Source of the DNA: Streptomyces sp. NA04227
GTDB taxonomy: Bacteria > Actinomycetota > Actinomycetes > Streptomycetales > Streptomycetaceae
Assembly (NCBI RefSeq): GCF_013364195.1
Contig: NZ_CP054918.1
Coordinates: 6,933,001 to 6,997,000 of the forward strand
Direction: 5' to 3'
Length of the DNA stretch: 64,000 bases
In this document: positions 54,002 to 64,000 of the stretch, piece after piece
Layout of the letters: each line of letters starts with the position of its first letter
Numbering within the stretch: the stretch's first letter is position 1
Notes under the pieces: model-generated
Told to the model about the DNA's origin: nothing
Database searches by the model: none
The model's input: only the letters and a program-made list of their open reading frames with translations
Program-made: the position numbers and the translations under genes

Positions 54002-56446
54002 TCACCGATTCCCCACCGCCCCGTCCTCCCCACCACCCGCCAACTCCCGCTCCAGCAAAGCGAACCCCCGCACCCCGAACACCTCCGCCACCGGCACCCG
54101 CCCCTCCCATTCCGACCCGTCGAGTACGTCACGCCACCGCCCCGCCGGGAGCGGCAGTTTCGTACCGTGCCAGCCGCCCTGCCCGTCGAGCCGCAGCGGG
54201 AGCCGGGTCACCGCGGTCAGTACGGCGCCGGAGCGCGTGAACGCAAGACAGTGTGCGGCGGCCTGGCCCTCGGCGTGGAGCGGTTCGTACGTGGCGGTGG
54301 CACCGAAGACCTCGGGCCGGTCACGGCGCAGCCGTAGGGCGGCGGAGGTCAACGCCCTTTTGTGGGCGGACAGTTCGTCGTCGGGCCTGCCTTCGTGCGC
54401 CGCCGGACCGGTGCTCCCGGCCGGGGCCAACGGCCGCCGGTTGTCCGGGTCCACGAGCGCCCGGTACTCCTCCTCGGTGCCCTGGTAGAGGTCGGGCACC
54501 CCGGGCATCGTCAGGTGCAGCAGCGCGGCGCCCAGGATGTGCGCGCCGACGTACGGCCGCAGCTCGGCGTCGAACGCGGCCAGGGCCTTCCACGCGGGGC
54601 CACCCGGCCCCTCGGCCACGAACCGCGCCACCGCCTGCTCGTACTCCTCGTCCTGCTCGGTCCAGGTGGTCCGCAGACCCGCCTCGCGCACGTGCTTGAG
54701 CACCGCGTCCCGCAGCCGGTCCACGTCCGGGACACCGAGGCCGAGTGCGGACTGCCATACGGCCCAGGCCAGTTGATGATCGGGGGCGGGCGCGGCGGCG
54801 CCGCCGGTGCGGGAGGTGCGCTCGGTCAGCTCGCCGAGCAACTCCGCCCAGCGGTCGGGGCACTGGGTGAGGACGGAGACCGCCGCCCGTACGTCCGCGC
54901 TGCGTTTGGTGTCGTGAGTGGTCAGGACGGTGCCGGAGAGCGGCCAGTCGGTCTGGAGCCGGGCGCAGAACGCGTGGAAGGCGGCGGGGGTCAGGGCCGG
55001 GACGCCGGGTTCGCCGCCGACCTCGTTCGCGCTGAGCAGTGGCACGTACCGGTAGAAGGCCGCGTCCTCCAGCGACTTGGCGCGCAGGGCGGAGGCGGTC
55101 TGCGCGAAGCGTGCCGCGAAGGCCCGTTGGCGCGGGCCGGGGCAGCGTCGGCCGAGCACCAGATCGCGGACCGCGTCCACGGCCGCCGCCTCCTGGGCCA
55201 CCGCGAACGCTGCCCGGGCCTCGGCCGCCGCCTCCTCGGTGAGGACCTGGGCGGCGCCCTGCCCCGGGTACGGGCGATAGACCGGCAGCCGGACGAGCAG
55301 TTCCCGCAGCGCCGTGCGCAGCGCCCAGGGCGCGTGGTCGCGCAGCGCCGGTTCCTCGGCGCACAGCCGTACGCACTCCCGGGTCAGGCGCGCGGTCTCG
55401 GCGGCCAGGTCCCGGGTGACGACCTGCCGGGCGGTACGCGCGGCGGTGGCCGCGAAGTCGCCGCCGAGATCGTCGGGCGGGGCGGCGAAGTGGCGGAAGT
55501 GCACGCGCAGTTGGGCTGCGCCCTCCGGGTCGGTGAGCACACCGTCCAGGTGCCGCAGGGCGTCGTACCCGGTGGTGCCCGCGGCCCGCCAGTCGGAGGG
55601 CAGACCTTCGCCGTCCGCGAGGATCTTCTCGACCACCGTCCAGCAGCCGCCGCTCGCCTCGTGCAGCCGGGCCAGATAGGCGGCCGGGTCGGCGAGCCCG
55701 TCCGGGTGGTCGATGCGCAGGCCGTCGGCCACGCCGTCCGCGAGCAGCCCAAGGACCGTCCCATGAGTGGCCGCGAAGACCTCCGGGTCCTCGACGCGTA
55801 CCCCGATCAGCTCGGAGACGGTGAAGAAGCGCCGGTAGTTGAGCTCGGTGCGGGCCAGCCGCCACCAGCCGAGCCGGTAGAACTGCGCCGCGAGCAGCTC
55901 GGGCAGCGGCAGGTGTGCGGTGCCCGCGCGCAGCGGGAAGACGTGCTCGTGGTAGCGCAGGACCTCGCCGTCCACGCGCAGCTGCGCCAACTCCTGCCCG
56001 AGCGGCGCCCCGAGCACCGGCAGCAGCACCCGGCCGTCCTGCGCCTCCCAGTCGATGTCGAACCAGCGCGCGTACGCGGAGCCGGGCCCCTCGCGCAGCA
56101 CCTGCCAGAGCTGCCGGTTGTGGCGGGGTGCGGCGGCCATGTGATTGGGCACCAGGTCGAGTACGAGGCCGAGCCCGTGCGCGCGCGCCCGCGCGGACAG
56201 CCGCCGCAACCCCTGCTCGCCGCCGAGTTCCTGGCGTACCCGCGAGTGGTCCACGACGTCGTACCCGTGCGTCGAACCCGGTACCGCCTCCAGTACCGGC
56301 GACAGATGCAGATGCGAGACACCGAGCGCGGCGATCCGCGGCAGCACCGCCTCGGCCGCGGCGAAGCCGAAGGCGGGCTGGAGCTGGAGCCGGTAGGTGG
56401 CGGTGGGCGGCCGGGGCGCCGGGCGGCGGGGGAGTGCGGAGGTCAT
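54002..56446 (-). CDS. treY: Malto-oligosyltrehalose synthase
   Basis: Converts the reducing end of maltodextrins to a trehalose unit, giving maltooligosyltrehalose for TreZ. The 814-residue GH13 protein begins TATYRLQLQPAFGFAAAE and has LDLVPNHMA, DGLRIDHPDGL, WTVVEKILADGE and VLTTHDTKRSADVRA, all typical of TreY. Length agrees with the 780-830 residues of the family. ATG 56446 begins just before the conserved domain; there is no good ribosome-binding site. It lies 100 bases downstream of glgX on the same strand and may be co-transcribed. Confidence 0.95.
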   Translation of the reverse strand: MTSALPRRPAPRPPTATYRLQLQPAFGFAAAEAVLPRIAALGVSHLHLSPVLEAVPGSTHGYDVVDHSRVRQELGGEQGLRRLSARARAHGLGLVLDLVPNHMAAAPRHNRQLWQVLREGPGSAYARWFDIDWEAQDGRVLLPVLGAPLGQELAQLRVDGEVLRYHEHVFPLRAGTAHLPLPELLAAQFYRLGWWRLARTELNYRRFFTVSELIGVRVEDPEVFAATHGTVLGLLADGVADGLRIDHPDGLADPAAYLARLHEASGGCWTVVEKILADGEGLPSDWRAAGTTGYDALRHLDGVLTDPEGAAQLRVHFRHFAAPPDDLGGDFAATAARTARQVVTRDLAAETARLTRECVRLCAEEPALRDHAPWALRTALRELLVRLPVYRPYPGQGAAQVLTEEAAAEARAAFAVAQEAAAVDAVRDLVLGRRCPGPRQRAFAARFAQTASALRAKSLEDAAFYRYVPLLSANEVGGEPGVPALTPAAFHAFCARLQTDWPLSGTVLTTHDTKRSADVRAAVSVLTQCPDRWAELLGELTERTSRTGGAAAPAPDHQLAWAVWQSALGLGVPDVDRLRDAVLKHVREAGLRTTWTEQDEEYEQAVARFVAEGPGGPAWKALAAFDAELRPYVGAHILGAALLHLTMPGVPDLYQGTEEEYRALVDPDNRRPLAPAGSTGPAAHEGRPDDELSAHKRALTSAALRLRRDRPEVFGATATYEPLHAEGQAAAHCLAFTRSGAVLTAVTRLPLRLDGQGGWHGTKLPLPAGRWRDVLDGSEWEGRVPVAEVFGVRGFALLERELAGGGEDGAVGNR

Positions 56447-56546
56447 GCGGGACTACGTACCCGTCGGGTGCCCGGGCTTGTCGCGGGGGCGGGCGAGTGC
56501 CCCCGACTGCACGTACGGCGCCGCGCGCGTCCGCCCCGGGAGCCGG

Positions 56547-58658
<2,112 letters not shown>

Positions 58659-59036
58659 GGATACGACTCTTCCGCTTCCGGCCCCCTGGCTCGGGGGTCA
58701 CCTGTGGCCCCGGATCGGGGCACCTCAGTACGATTCGCCCAAGTCTTCCTGAAAGATGTCGATCGTTCTGGGACGTCGGGCGCCTGCCGGGTGTCGGTCG
58801 CGGGCCGGGCCCGTGGATGTCCGGGACCGATCGGTACCGCTTTCTGTCCGCGGCCGATGCCCCCGGGCTATGAATCCGCTCACTGGCAACAGGCCCGACT
58901 CGCGCGGAACTACCGTGTGAGCAAGGATGGTTGAGAAATCCCCCCACGCATCAGGCTGCGTCGGCGCCCTCTTGCGGAGTACTCTCCTTGATCGTTGAAC
59001 GGGGGAGTGCACGGGGGTGGGGAAGGCGGTACGTAC
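58659..59036. other. Divergent intergenic region glgX / HEPN-type gene
   Basis: About 378 bases without a supported gene. It must hold promoters for both glgX (minus) and the HEPN-type gene (plus). No clear operator was recognised. TTG and GTG codons at 58995 and 59007 are in frame with the plus gene but lack suitable ribosome-binding sites. Confidence 0.5.
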
Positions 59037-60275
59037 GTGAGCTCGGGAGGGCTGGAACTTCCACCTGGTGACAGCGACCAGGAGGGAGGGACGGCGGAGG
59101 TCCCACCCGGAGCGGTGTCCTTGGCGCGGCCCATGGAGATCGGTGCTGAACTGGACTGGGGGTCGGAGGACTGGGGCGAGGTACGTACCAGAGCCCAGCG
59201 CGCGGGGCGCGCGTACATCTGGCTGAACCTCGTCGAACAGCGGCTGCGCGCCGTGGTCTCGGCGGTGCTGCGCCCGGTGTACGAACCGGTGCACGGCGAC
59301 GACTGGGTGGTGGCCGCGGCGGGTCCGGCGGGCCAGGAGTGGGTCCAGCGCGCGGTCGCGGTGCGCGAGGTCTCGCGGCGCAAGGGCTATCTGCTCGATC
59401 CGGCCGACGACAATGTGGTCAGCTTCCTGACGCTTCCGCAGCTGCGGGAGCTGATGGTGCAGCACTGGCCCTGCTTCGAGCCGTACTTCGAGGACCGCCG
59501 GGTGGTGGAACTCGCGCTCGACGAGCTGGAGGTCACCCGCAACGTCGTCTCCCGCAACCGGGCCCTGTCCGCCGCCGTGCTCGCCCAGGCCGAACGCGCC
59601 GCGTCCCGGCTCCTGGAGATACTCGGCACCGGCTCCGACGTGCCCTCGGCGCGCCGTCTGCCGGTCGACGCGGTGGAGGAACTGGTCGGCGACCGCTACG
59701 GCGACGTCGTCGGGGTGCACGCGGACCGGGTGCGGCTGTTGCGCAACTTCCCCGCCGAGGACATCTTCGGCGGCGCCCGGCGGCTGGACGCGATCGGTAT
59801 CGGCCTGAACCTGCTGACGCAGAACTTCTCCGGGCGGCGCCTGGTGCGCCTCGCGGAGTCCGGCTGCCGGGTCAGGCTGATCTTCCTCAACCCGGCGAGC
59901 AGCTCCGTCAAACGCCGGGAGCGCGAACTGGGCATGAAGCGCGGCGAGTTGAGCCGAGCCGTGGAGGCCAACATCCTGCACATGCGCCGGGTGCGCTCAC
60001 GTCTGCGCGACCCCGGGGCCTTCGAGATACACGTCTTCGACGAGACGCCGCGCTTCACCGCCTATCTGGTGGACGGGGACGGCGCGGACGGCATCGCGGT
60101 GGTCCAGTCGTATCTGCGGCGCACGCGCGGCATGGAGGCGCCGGTGCTCGTGCTGCGCGGCGGTGGACGTCTGGTGCGCCATGCCGAACCGGGCAAGGAG
60201 GACGAGGTCGGCCTCTTCGACACCTATCGCGAGGAGTTCGAACTGGCGTGGGGGGACTCGCGGCCGGTCTCCTGA
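59037..60275 (+). CDS. SAV2148-type HEPN domain protein
   Basis: A conserved actinobacterial protein of 412 residues that I recall as the SAV2148 HEPN family. HEPN domains are helical RNA-binding or RNase modules. Seen here: AQRAGRAYIWLNLVEQRLR, RRKGYLLDPADDNVVSFLTL, ELEVTRNVVSRNRALSAAV (the RN-centred part could be the Rx4-6H-like site, but no histidine is placed), then a beta/alpha region RLVRLAESGCRVRLIFLNPA. GTG 59037 has GGAAGGCGG upstream; earlier starts are possible. Function unknown. Followed by a 7-base repeat tract. Confidence 0.7.
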   Translation: MSSGGLELPPGDSDQEGGTAEVPPGAVSLARPMEIGAELDWGSEDWGEVRTRAQRAGRAYIWLNLVEQRLRAVVSAVLRPVYEPVHGDDWVVAAAGPAGQEWVQRAVAVREVSRRKGYLLDPADDNVVSFLTLPQLRELMVQHWPCFEPYFEDRRVVELALDELEVTRNVVSRNRALSAAVLAQAERAASRLLEILGTGSDVPSARRLPVDAVEELVGDRYGDVVGVHADRVRLLRNFPAEDIFGGARRLDAIGIGLNLLTQNFSGRRLVRLAESGCRVRLIFLNPASSSVKRRERELGMKRGELSRAVEANILHMRRVRSRLRDPGAFEIHVFDETPRFTAYLVDGDGADGIAVVQSYLRRTRGMEAPVLVLRGGGRLVRHAEPGKEDEVGLFDTYREEFELAWGDSRPVS

Positions 60276-60285
60276 GTTCCCCTCC

Positions 60286-60362
60286 CGTGGCCCGTGGCCC
60301 GTGGCCCGTGGCCCGTGGCCCGTGGACCGTGGGCCGTGACCCGTGGACCGTGGGCCGTGGGC
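60286..60362. repeat. Eleven-copy 7-base tandem repeat
   Basis: The unit CGTGGCC occurs five times in a row, then six variants (CGTGGAC, CGTGGGC, CGTGACC and so on), 77 bases in all, just after the HEPN-type stop codon. No gene overlaps. The tract could slip and vary between strains; it may also form G-rich structures. Confidence 0.85.
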
Positions 60363-60502
60363 CGACAGTCGAGATCTCCGTGCCTACGGGCCGTTCGTCG
60401 ACCGGTGTGCGCACGTGAAGCGGAAGGCAGCGGTCCGCATTGTCAGTGGGGCATGGGATCGTGAGGTCACTGGGGGAAACGCACCATCGAGAAGGGGGTC
60501 CC

Positions 60503-61225
60503 ATGGCCTGGCACCGCGAGCTCGTCTACGGCTTCGATCTGGAGACCACGGGCACCGATCCGCAGCAGGCACGCATCGTCACGGGAGCCGTGGTCGAGCT
60601 GAGGGCCGGACAGACGCTGGGCAGCCGTGAGTGGCTGGCCGACCCCGGCATACCGATACCCGCCGAGGCGGCTGCCGTGCACGGCATCACCGATGAACTC
60701 GCGGCCCAGGGAAGCCCGTCCGACCAAGTCGCCGACGCCATCGCGGAGGTCCTGACCGGTGCCTGGCGCGCGGGCATCCCGGTCGTCGCCTACAACGCCA
60801 CCTTCGATCTCACCCTGCTCTCCGCCGAGTTGCGGCGCCACGCCCTGCCCTCGCTGAGCGAACGGCTCGGCCACGACCCGGCGCCGGTCGTGGACCCGTA
60901 CACCATCGACCGTTTCGTGGACCGCTACCGCCGCGGCAAACGCAACCTCGAAGCCGTCTGCGCGGAGTACGGCATCGCCCTGAAGTCCGCCCACACCGCC
61001 GGTGCGGACGCGCTCGCCGCCGCCCGTCTCGCCTGCGCGGTCGCGGAACGGCACCCGAAGATCGCCGGTCTCACGCCCGCCGAGCTGCACCGGCAGCAGA
61101 TCATCTGGCACGCCGAACTGGCCGAGAACTTCCAGAGATTCCTGCGGAGACAGGGGGAGACGGACGCGTTCGTGGATCCGGTGTGGCCCTTGCGGGAAGT
61201 GGCGGGCGAGACCGAAACGGTCTGA
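60503..61225 (+). CDS. DEDDh 3'-5' exonuclease (DnaQ-like)
   Basis: A 240-residue DNA or RNA exonuclease. The DEDDh residues are visible: LVYGFDLETTGTD (Asp, Glu), VVAYNATFDLTLL (Asp) and SAHTAGADALAAARL (His, Asp). This resembles stand-alone DNA polymerase III epsilon-like exonucleases. ATG 60503 has AAGGGGG upstream. It is convergent with the cupin gene. Whether it works in replication proofreading or repair is not clear. Confidence 0.9.
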   Translation: MAWHRELVYGFDLETTGTDPQQARIVTGAVVELRAGQTLGSREWLADPGIPIPAEAAAVHGITDELAAQGSPSDQVADAIAEVLTGAWRAGIPVVAYNATFDLTLLSAELRRHALPSLSERLGHDPAPVVDPYTIDRFVDRYRRGKRNLEAVCAEYGIALKSAHTAGADALAAARLACAVAERHPKIAGLTPAELHRQQIIWHAELAENFQRFLRRQGETDAFVDPVWPLREVAGETETV

Positions 61226-61303
61226 GTCGGGGCGGTCGGGCGCGAGCCGGGTCGGGTTGGGCGCGCGGCAGGGGTGGGGTCTGTCCGGCCCGACTCGTGT
61301 CGC

Positions 61304-61331
61304 GCGCCGCGCAGGCCTACGCGCGCGGCGC
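61304..61331. terminator. Hairpin between exonuclease and cupin genes
   Basis: GCGCCGCGC (61304-61312) pairs with GCGCGGCGC (61323-61331) around a ten-base loop. The flanking genes converge. No T-run. Confidence 0.5.
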
Positions 61332-61338
61332 TTCGTGG

Positions 61339-61731
61339 TCAGTCCCGCCCGCGCGTTGGGGCCTGCTCTTCCGGTACGGCGTAACCGGGTACAGACGGCC
61401 AACGGACCGTCAGCACCACCGACTTCTCCTCCGCGAACCAGGAGTGGTCGACCCCGCGACCCCACACGACATAGTCGCCCTGTTCCTTCAACAGGACACT
61501 GCGACCGGGGAGTTCCACGCGGAAACGGCCGCTGATGAGCACCAGAAGCGCTGTGCGCTTCTCGCCTTCGACCCACTGCCGCCGCTCGTCGCCCGCGGGG
61601 TGGACGCCCCACTTGATCTCCACATCCTCGCTGTGCCGAGGATCGCCCACCTCCTTGAAGTGGCCGAGGAGCCATCCTCGGTCCAGGGCGGTGTCATCGC
61701 CCGCGTTGCCTACGTACATGTCGTCATTCAC
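61339..61731 (-). CDS. Small cupin-fold protein
   Basis: A 130-residue protein with a short cupin-like beta barrel: KRTALLVLISGRFRVELPGR, then QGDYVVWGRGVDHSWFAEE. Only one histidine sits at a typical metal position, so metal binding is doubtful. Related proteins are sometimes mislabelled signal peptidase; there is no peptidase motif. GTG 61731 or ATG 61719 could be the start; neither has a clear ribosome-binding site. It lies 37 bases after the GNAT gene on the same strand. Confidence 0.65.
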   Translation of the reverse strand: MNDDMYVGNAGDDTALDRGWLLGHFKEVGDPRHSEDVEIKWGVHPAGDERRQWVEGEKRTALLVLISGRFRVELPGRSVLLKEQGDYVVWGRGVDHSWFAEEKSVVLTVRWPSVPGYAVPEEQAPTRGRD

Positions 61732-61768
61732 GTGGCCGACGCTAGTGCCTGTCCGGCGTGCAGGGCCC

Positions 61769-62239
61769 TCAGCGCTCCTGCTTCCCAGCGCGCCACACGT
61801 ACCGGATATCCGGTTCCCGCTCTTCGTTACGGTGACCGTCGGTGCACTCACCGGCGACGAAGCCGTGCCGTTCGTAGAAGCGACGTGCCGACTTGTTGAC
61901 CCGGAACGTCCACAGCGCCAGCCCGGCCGGACGCTGCTGCTTCGCCAGGTGCACGAGGCGGCCGCCGACGCCCCGGCCCTGCCAGGCAGGATCGAGGTAG
62001 AGCTGATCCAGGTCTTCGTCGTCCAGCACCATCATCCCGACGACCGAGCCGCCGACCGTCGCCACCCACGTCTCCTGGTGAGGCACCACCACCTCCCGGA
62101 ACCAGGACCGGACCTGGTCGTCGGTATGGGCTCGGTGCACGCTCGGAAGCGCCGCCGTGTAGGAACGCAGCCACACCTCGGCCACCGCGGCGGCATCGGA
62201 GTCAACCGCACGGCGGACGACGAAGTTCTTGATCTCCAC
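61769..62239 (-). CDS. GNAT family acetyltransferase
   Basis: A 156-residue N-acetyltransferase. The acetyl-CoA-binding motif is LYLDPAWQGRGVGGRLVHLA, preceded by VGMMVLDDEDL and followed by NKSARRFYERHGFVAG, all GNAT. Target unknown (small molecule or protein). The GTG start 62239 lacks a good ribosome-binding site. It is divergent from the DUF1877 gene. Confidence 0.85.
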   Translation of the reverse strand: MEIKNFVVRRAVDSDAAAVAEVWLRSYTAALPSVHRAHTDDQVRSWFREVVVPHQETWVATVGGSVVGMMVLDDEDLDQLYLDPAWQGRGVGGRLVHLAKQQRPAGLALWTFRVNKSARRFYERHGFVAGECTDGHRNEEREPDIRYVWRAGKQER

Positions 62240-62408
62240 AGCGACGCATGCTCGCAGACATCCGACGTGGCCGCATGCGAGTTCTCACCACCCCAACGAC
62301 CAGCCTGGCCGGCAGTCAAACATCGTTCCAGCACTGGCTAGCATGAGCGGCGATCTTGGCCCCCGGCGGCCGTATCCCACCGCGGTCAGCCCGACCCGTA
62401 GGAGAGAC

Positions 62409-62972
62409 GTGGGCGTCACGGCGACACTGAGAAGCGTCACTGAGGAAGAACTGAAGCGCGCCAGGCGGGACCCCTCGTACGCGGCGCGTCTCATCGACGA
62501 GGGCCCGGAGGGCGACGAGACGCCGCTCGACTCGCATCTCAGCGTCCAGCGCCGCACCTTCTCCATAGAGCGGTTCTCGCTCAACCTGTGGGAGGCACTG
62601 GTCTGGGACGCACCCGTGAACGTCTTCATGGGCGGGGACCACGTCGGCCTGAACTGGGACTACGAAGACAAAGACGAAGACGATGACCGGGACGAGGACG
62701 CCAAGGGCACGAATCACGACGACGAGGAGGACGACGAGGACAGCACGGCCATGGAACTCGATCCCGCGGATATGACCGAACTGGCCGACTGGCTGCGGGA
62801 CATACGGTTCGCCGACGCGTGCGAGGGAAGCGGCGAGGCGTTCACCGTCCACGACGACGGCTTTGCCTACGACGACTACGGCTTCGTCGACGAGGACGAA
62901 TTCAACGATTTCCGCACCTTCGTCCTCGCGGTGGCCGAACGCGGCGAGGGCGTGCTGTTCCACTTCGCCTGA
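62409..62972 (+). CDS. DUF1877 family protein
   Basis: A 187-residue protein of the DUF1877 type, often found in Streptomyces with unknown role. Recognisable parts are LKRARRDPSYAARLIDEG, ERFSLNLWEALVW and LRDIRFADACEGSGEAFTVH. An acidic insert (DEDDDRDEDAKGTNHDDEED) lies in the middle. The GTG at 62409 has AGGAGA upstream. Confidence 0.68.
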   Translation: MGVTATLRSVTEEELKRARRDPSYAARLIDEGPEGDETPLDSHLSVQRRTFSIERFSLNLWEALVWDAPVNVFMGGDHVGLNWDYEDKDEDDDRDEDAKGTNHDDEEDDEDSTAMELDPADMTELADWLRDIRFADACEGSGEAFTVHDDGFAYDDYGFVDEDEFNDFRTFVLAVAERGEGVLFHFA

Positions 62973-63140
62973 GGGCCGTCCCCCCGCCGCTCAGGCAGCA
63001 GCGCCGAGAATTGATCCCAGAGCGGTTCGGTCAGTCAGAACGGCAGCGCGGGCACAGGCCTCCTCGGTGATCACGGAGTGTCGTCCGTCCATGATCATCA
63101 AGATCTGCGCCCGCACACCGTGAACGTGCCTCAACTGCGC

Positions 63141-63701
63141 CTATCTGTGCGAGCTCTGAGCGTCGGTCCGGTCCAACCACCCGGTGGCGCCCGTCACTTC
63201 GCGCGCTATGTCGACGACGGAGCGCCCGTCGGTCGCCACTCGCACGGCGTCCACAGGCGTCTGTTGGTCCAGGAGTCGCGCCTTTCTCGCGCTGCTCCGC
63301 AGCTCGTGCTCCAGCTCCGAGCCGAGCTCCCGGCCCGCCAGCCGTTCGCCGACGGTGGCGTCGGAGGCGGTGAGCAGCACCCGTACGACCTCGACGTCCG
63401 CGCCCATGACCCGCCGGAACATGTCCTCGGCCTCGGCCAGCACGCTCACGGTGTGCGTGTAAATGAGGCGCCGATAGCCGAGATCGGCGTAGTTCGACCA
63501 GACTGCCGCCAGATTGCGCTCGGCCAGCTTCCTGCGGCGTGGGTCTCCCTCCGGGGCCGGATGCGCCTGTGCCATGAAGTCTCCTTCGATGACGCAGTGG
63601 GGCACCCTGGCCGCGTTGAGAAGCGCCGAAACCTCCCAGCCGACCGTCGTCTTGCCGACCCCGGCCCGCCCACCGATGAGCAATACCTCTGCGTGCTTCA
63701 T
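63141..63701 (-). CDS. P-loop kinase-like ATPase
   Basis: A 186-residue nucleotide-binding protein. Walker A is LLIGGRAGVGKTTVGWEVSA, followed by HCVIEGDFMAQAHP (acceptor side), and RLAGRELGSELEHELRSSARK as lid-like helix. It resembles small AAA or adenylylsulfate-kinase-like phosphotransferases. Substrate unknown. ATG 63701 is the domain start; no clear ribosome-binding site. Confidence 0.72.
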   Translation of the reverse strand: MKHAEVLLIGGRAGVGKTTVGWEVSALLNAARVPHCVIEGDFMAQAHPAPEGDPRRRKLAERNLAAVWSNYADLGYRRLIYTHTVSVLAEAEDMFRRVMGADVEVVRVLLTASDATVGERLAGRELGSELEHELRSSARKARLLDQQTPVDAVRVATDGRSVVDIAREVTGATGWLDRTDAQSSHR

Positions 63702-63839
63702 GATCACAGCATGCCCGGCGGATCCGTGGTGTCGTCGAGCTGGGCCGGAACGGGAGCCATGCCGCGTACGTGACTTCGCCACCGTCCGCTCGCGGAACGC
63801 GGAACAAGGACACGCGAGGCCCTTGCCGCTCGACCTACC

Positions 63840-64000
63840 TCAAAGGCCTGCCCCCGGCGACTCGTCCCGTACGGACTTTTCGAGGAGCGTGAACGACTTG
63901 GGCGTACCGCCCGGCTGCGGCTTGCCTTCCTTGCGTCCCACAACTCGATAGCCGGCGTCGAGGTAGTACGCACTCAGGCGCGCGTTGGTGTCCAGGCAGT
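63840..64000 (-). CDS. Partial GNAT-like acetyltransferase (C-terminus)
   Basis: Only the last 52 or so residues are inside the window; the gene continues beyond base 64000. The end reads DTNARLSAYYLDAGYRVVGR, then KPQPGGTPKSFTLLEKSVRD and a TGA at 63840-63842. The NARLSAYYLDAGYRVVG pattern (helix then strand) is the C-terminal GNAT motif. Confidence is moderate because of truncation. Confidence 0.55.
   Translation of the reverse strand, partial: CLDTNARLSAYYLDAGYRVVGRKEGKPQPGGTPKSFTLLEKSVRDESPGAGL

Noticed and set aside
58995..59036. Longer HEPN-type start (TTG or GTG before 59037)
   Set aside because: No ribosome-binding site at proper distance; the added Gly-rich residues have no family support.
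60286..60362. CRISPR-like repeat array
   Set aside because: The unit is only 7 bases, with no spacers and no Cas genes.
61339..61731. Signal peptidase label for the cupin protein
   Set aside because: No Ser/Lys catalytic dyad motif or membrane span; the beta pattern fits a cupin.

Overview
The window is actinobacterial chromosomal DNA, almost certainly Streptomyces or a close relative. It is very GC-rich, its genes have strong third-position G/C bias, GTG starts are frequent, and secreted and Tat-type proteins are many. It also encodes a two-domain germacradienol/geosmin synthase, a Gram-positive type coproporphyrin heme branch and the trehalose-from-glycogen enzymes. I saw no tRNA, rRNA, CRISPR array, transposase, phage gene or attachment site. 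Nearly everything looks like ordinary core chromosome with small accessory genes between. Very long GC-rich open frames overlie real genes on the opposite strand and were not annotated.

Layout. 0.3-4 kb: dxs (isoprenoid precursor) and an amino-acid permease. 4-6.9 kb: two secreted cell-wall-type proteins that share a C-terminal module, and a NYN-type nuclease. 7-12 kb: fadA-fadB beta-oxidation operon and RNase D. 12-20 kb: an orphan response regulator, a DUF3000 protein, hemE, a CoA-disulfide-reductase-like flavoprotein, then cgoX and chdC, so three steps of coproporphyrin-type heme synthesis lie together. 19-21 kb: a secreted S33-type hydrolase with a questionable catalytic histidine.

21-24.6 kb is the most unusual part. 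A DUF692/MNIO metalloenzyme with a fused C-terminal helical domain is followed 4 bases later by a TIGR04222-type membrane protein ending in a tail of Cys, Gly and Ser, and then by a tail-less paralogue. A sequence resembling an ECF-sigma promoter precedes the operon. MNIO enzymes elsewhere modify cysteines of ribosomally made peptides, so this looks like a membrane-anchored Cys-rich substrate with its modifying enzyme.

24.6-39 kb: two MerR regulators with dyads in their promoter regions, a class IV aminotransferase-fold protein, Pth2, a two-gene ABC transporter, a ZapE/AFG1 ATPase, a RibD-like reductase, murC, msrB, a lipoprotein, a GNAT-fold acyltransferase, and a hydrolase-P450 operon. 39-45 kb: a hypothetical protein, geoA, a PDZ protein, a LysE exporter and a secreted propeller-like protein. 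45-59 kb: treZ, treY and glgX, which together convert glycogen to trehalose, interrupted by an FHA protein, an M14 carboxypeptidase, a VOC protein, a Tat-exported phospholipase C and a GH46 chitosanase. 59-64 kb: a HEPN-type protein, a DEDDh exonuclease and small stress or modification genes; the last gene runs off the window edge.

Functions were assigned by reading translated motifs; no database search was run. Starts were chosen from ribosome-binding sites, overlaps and protein starts, and are noted where uncertain.
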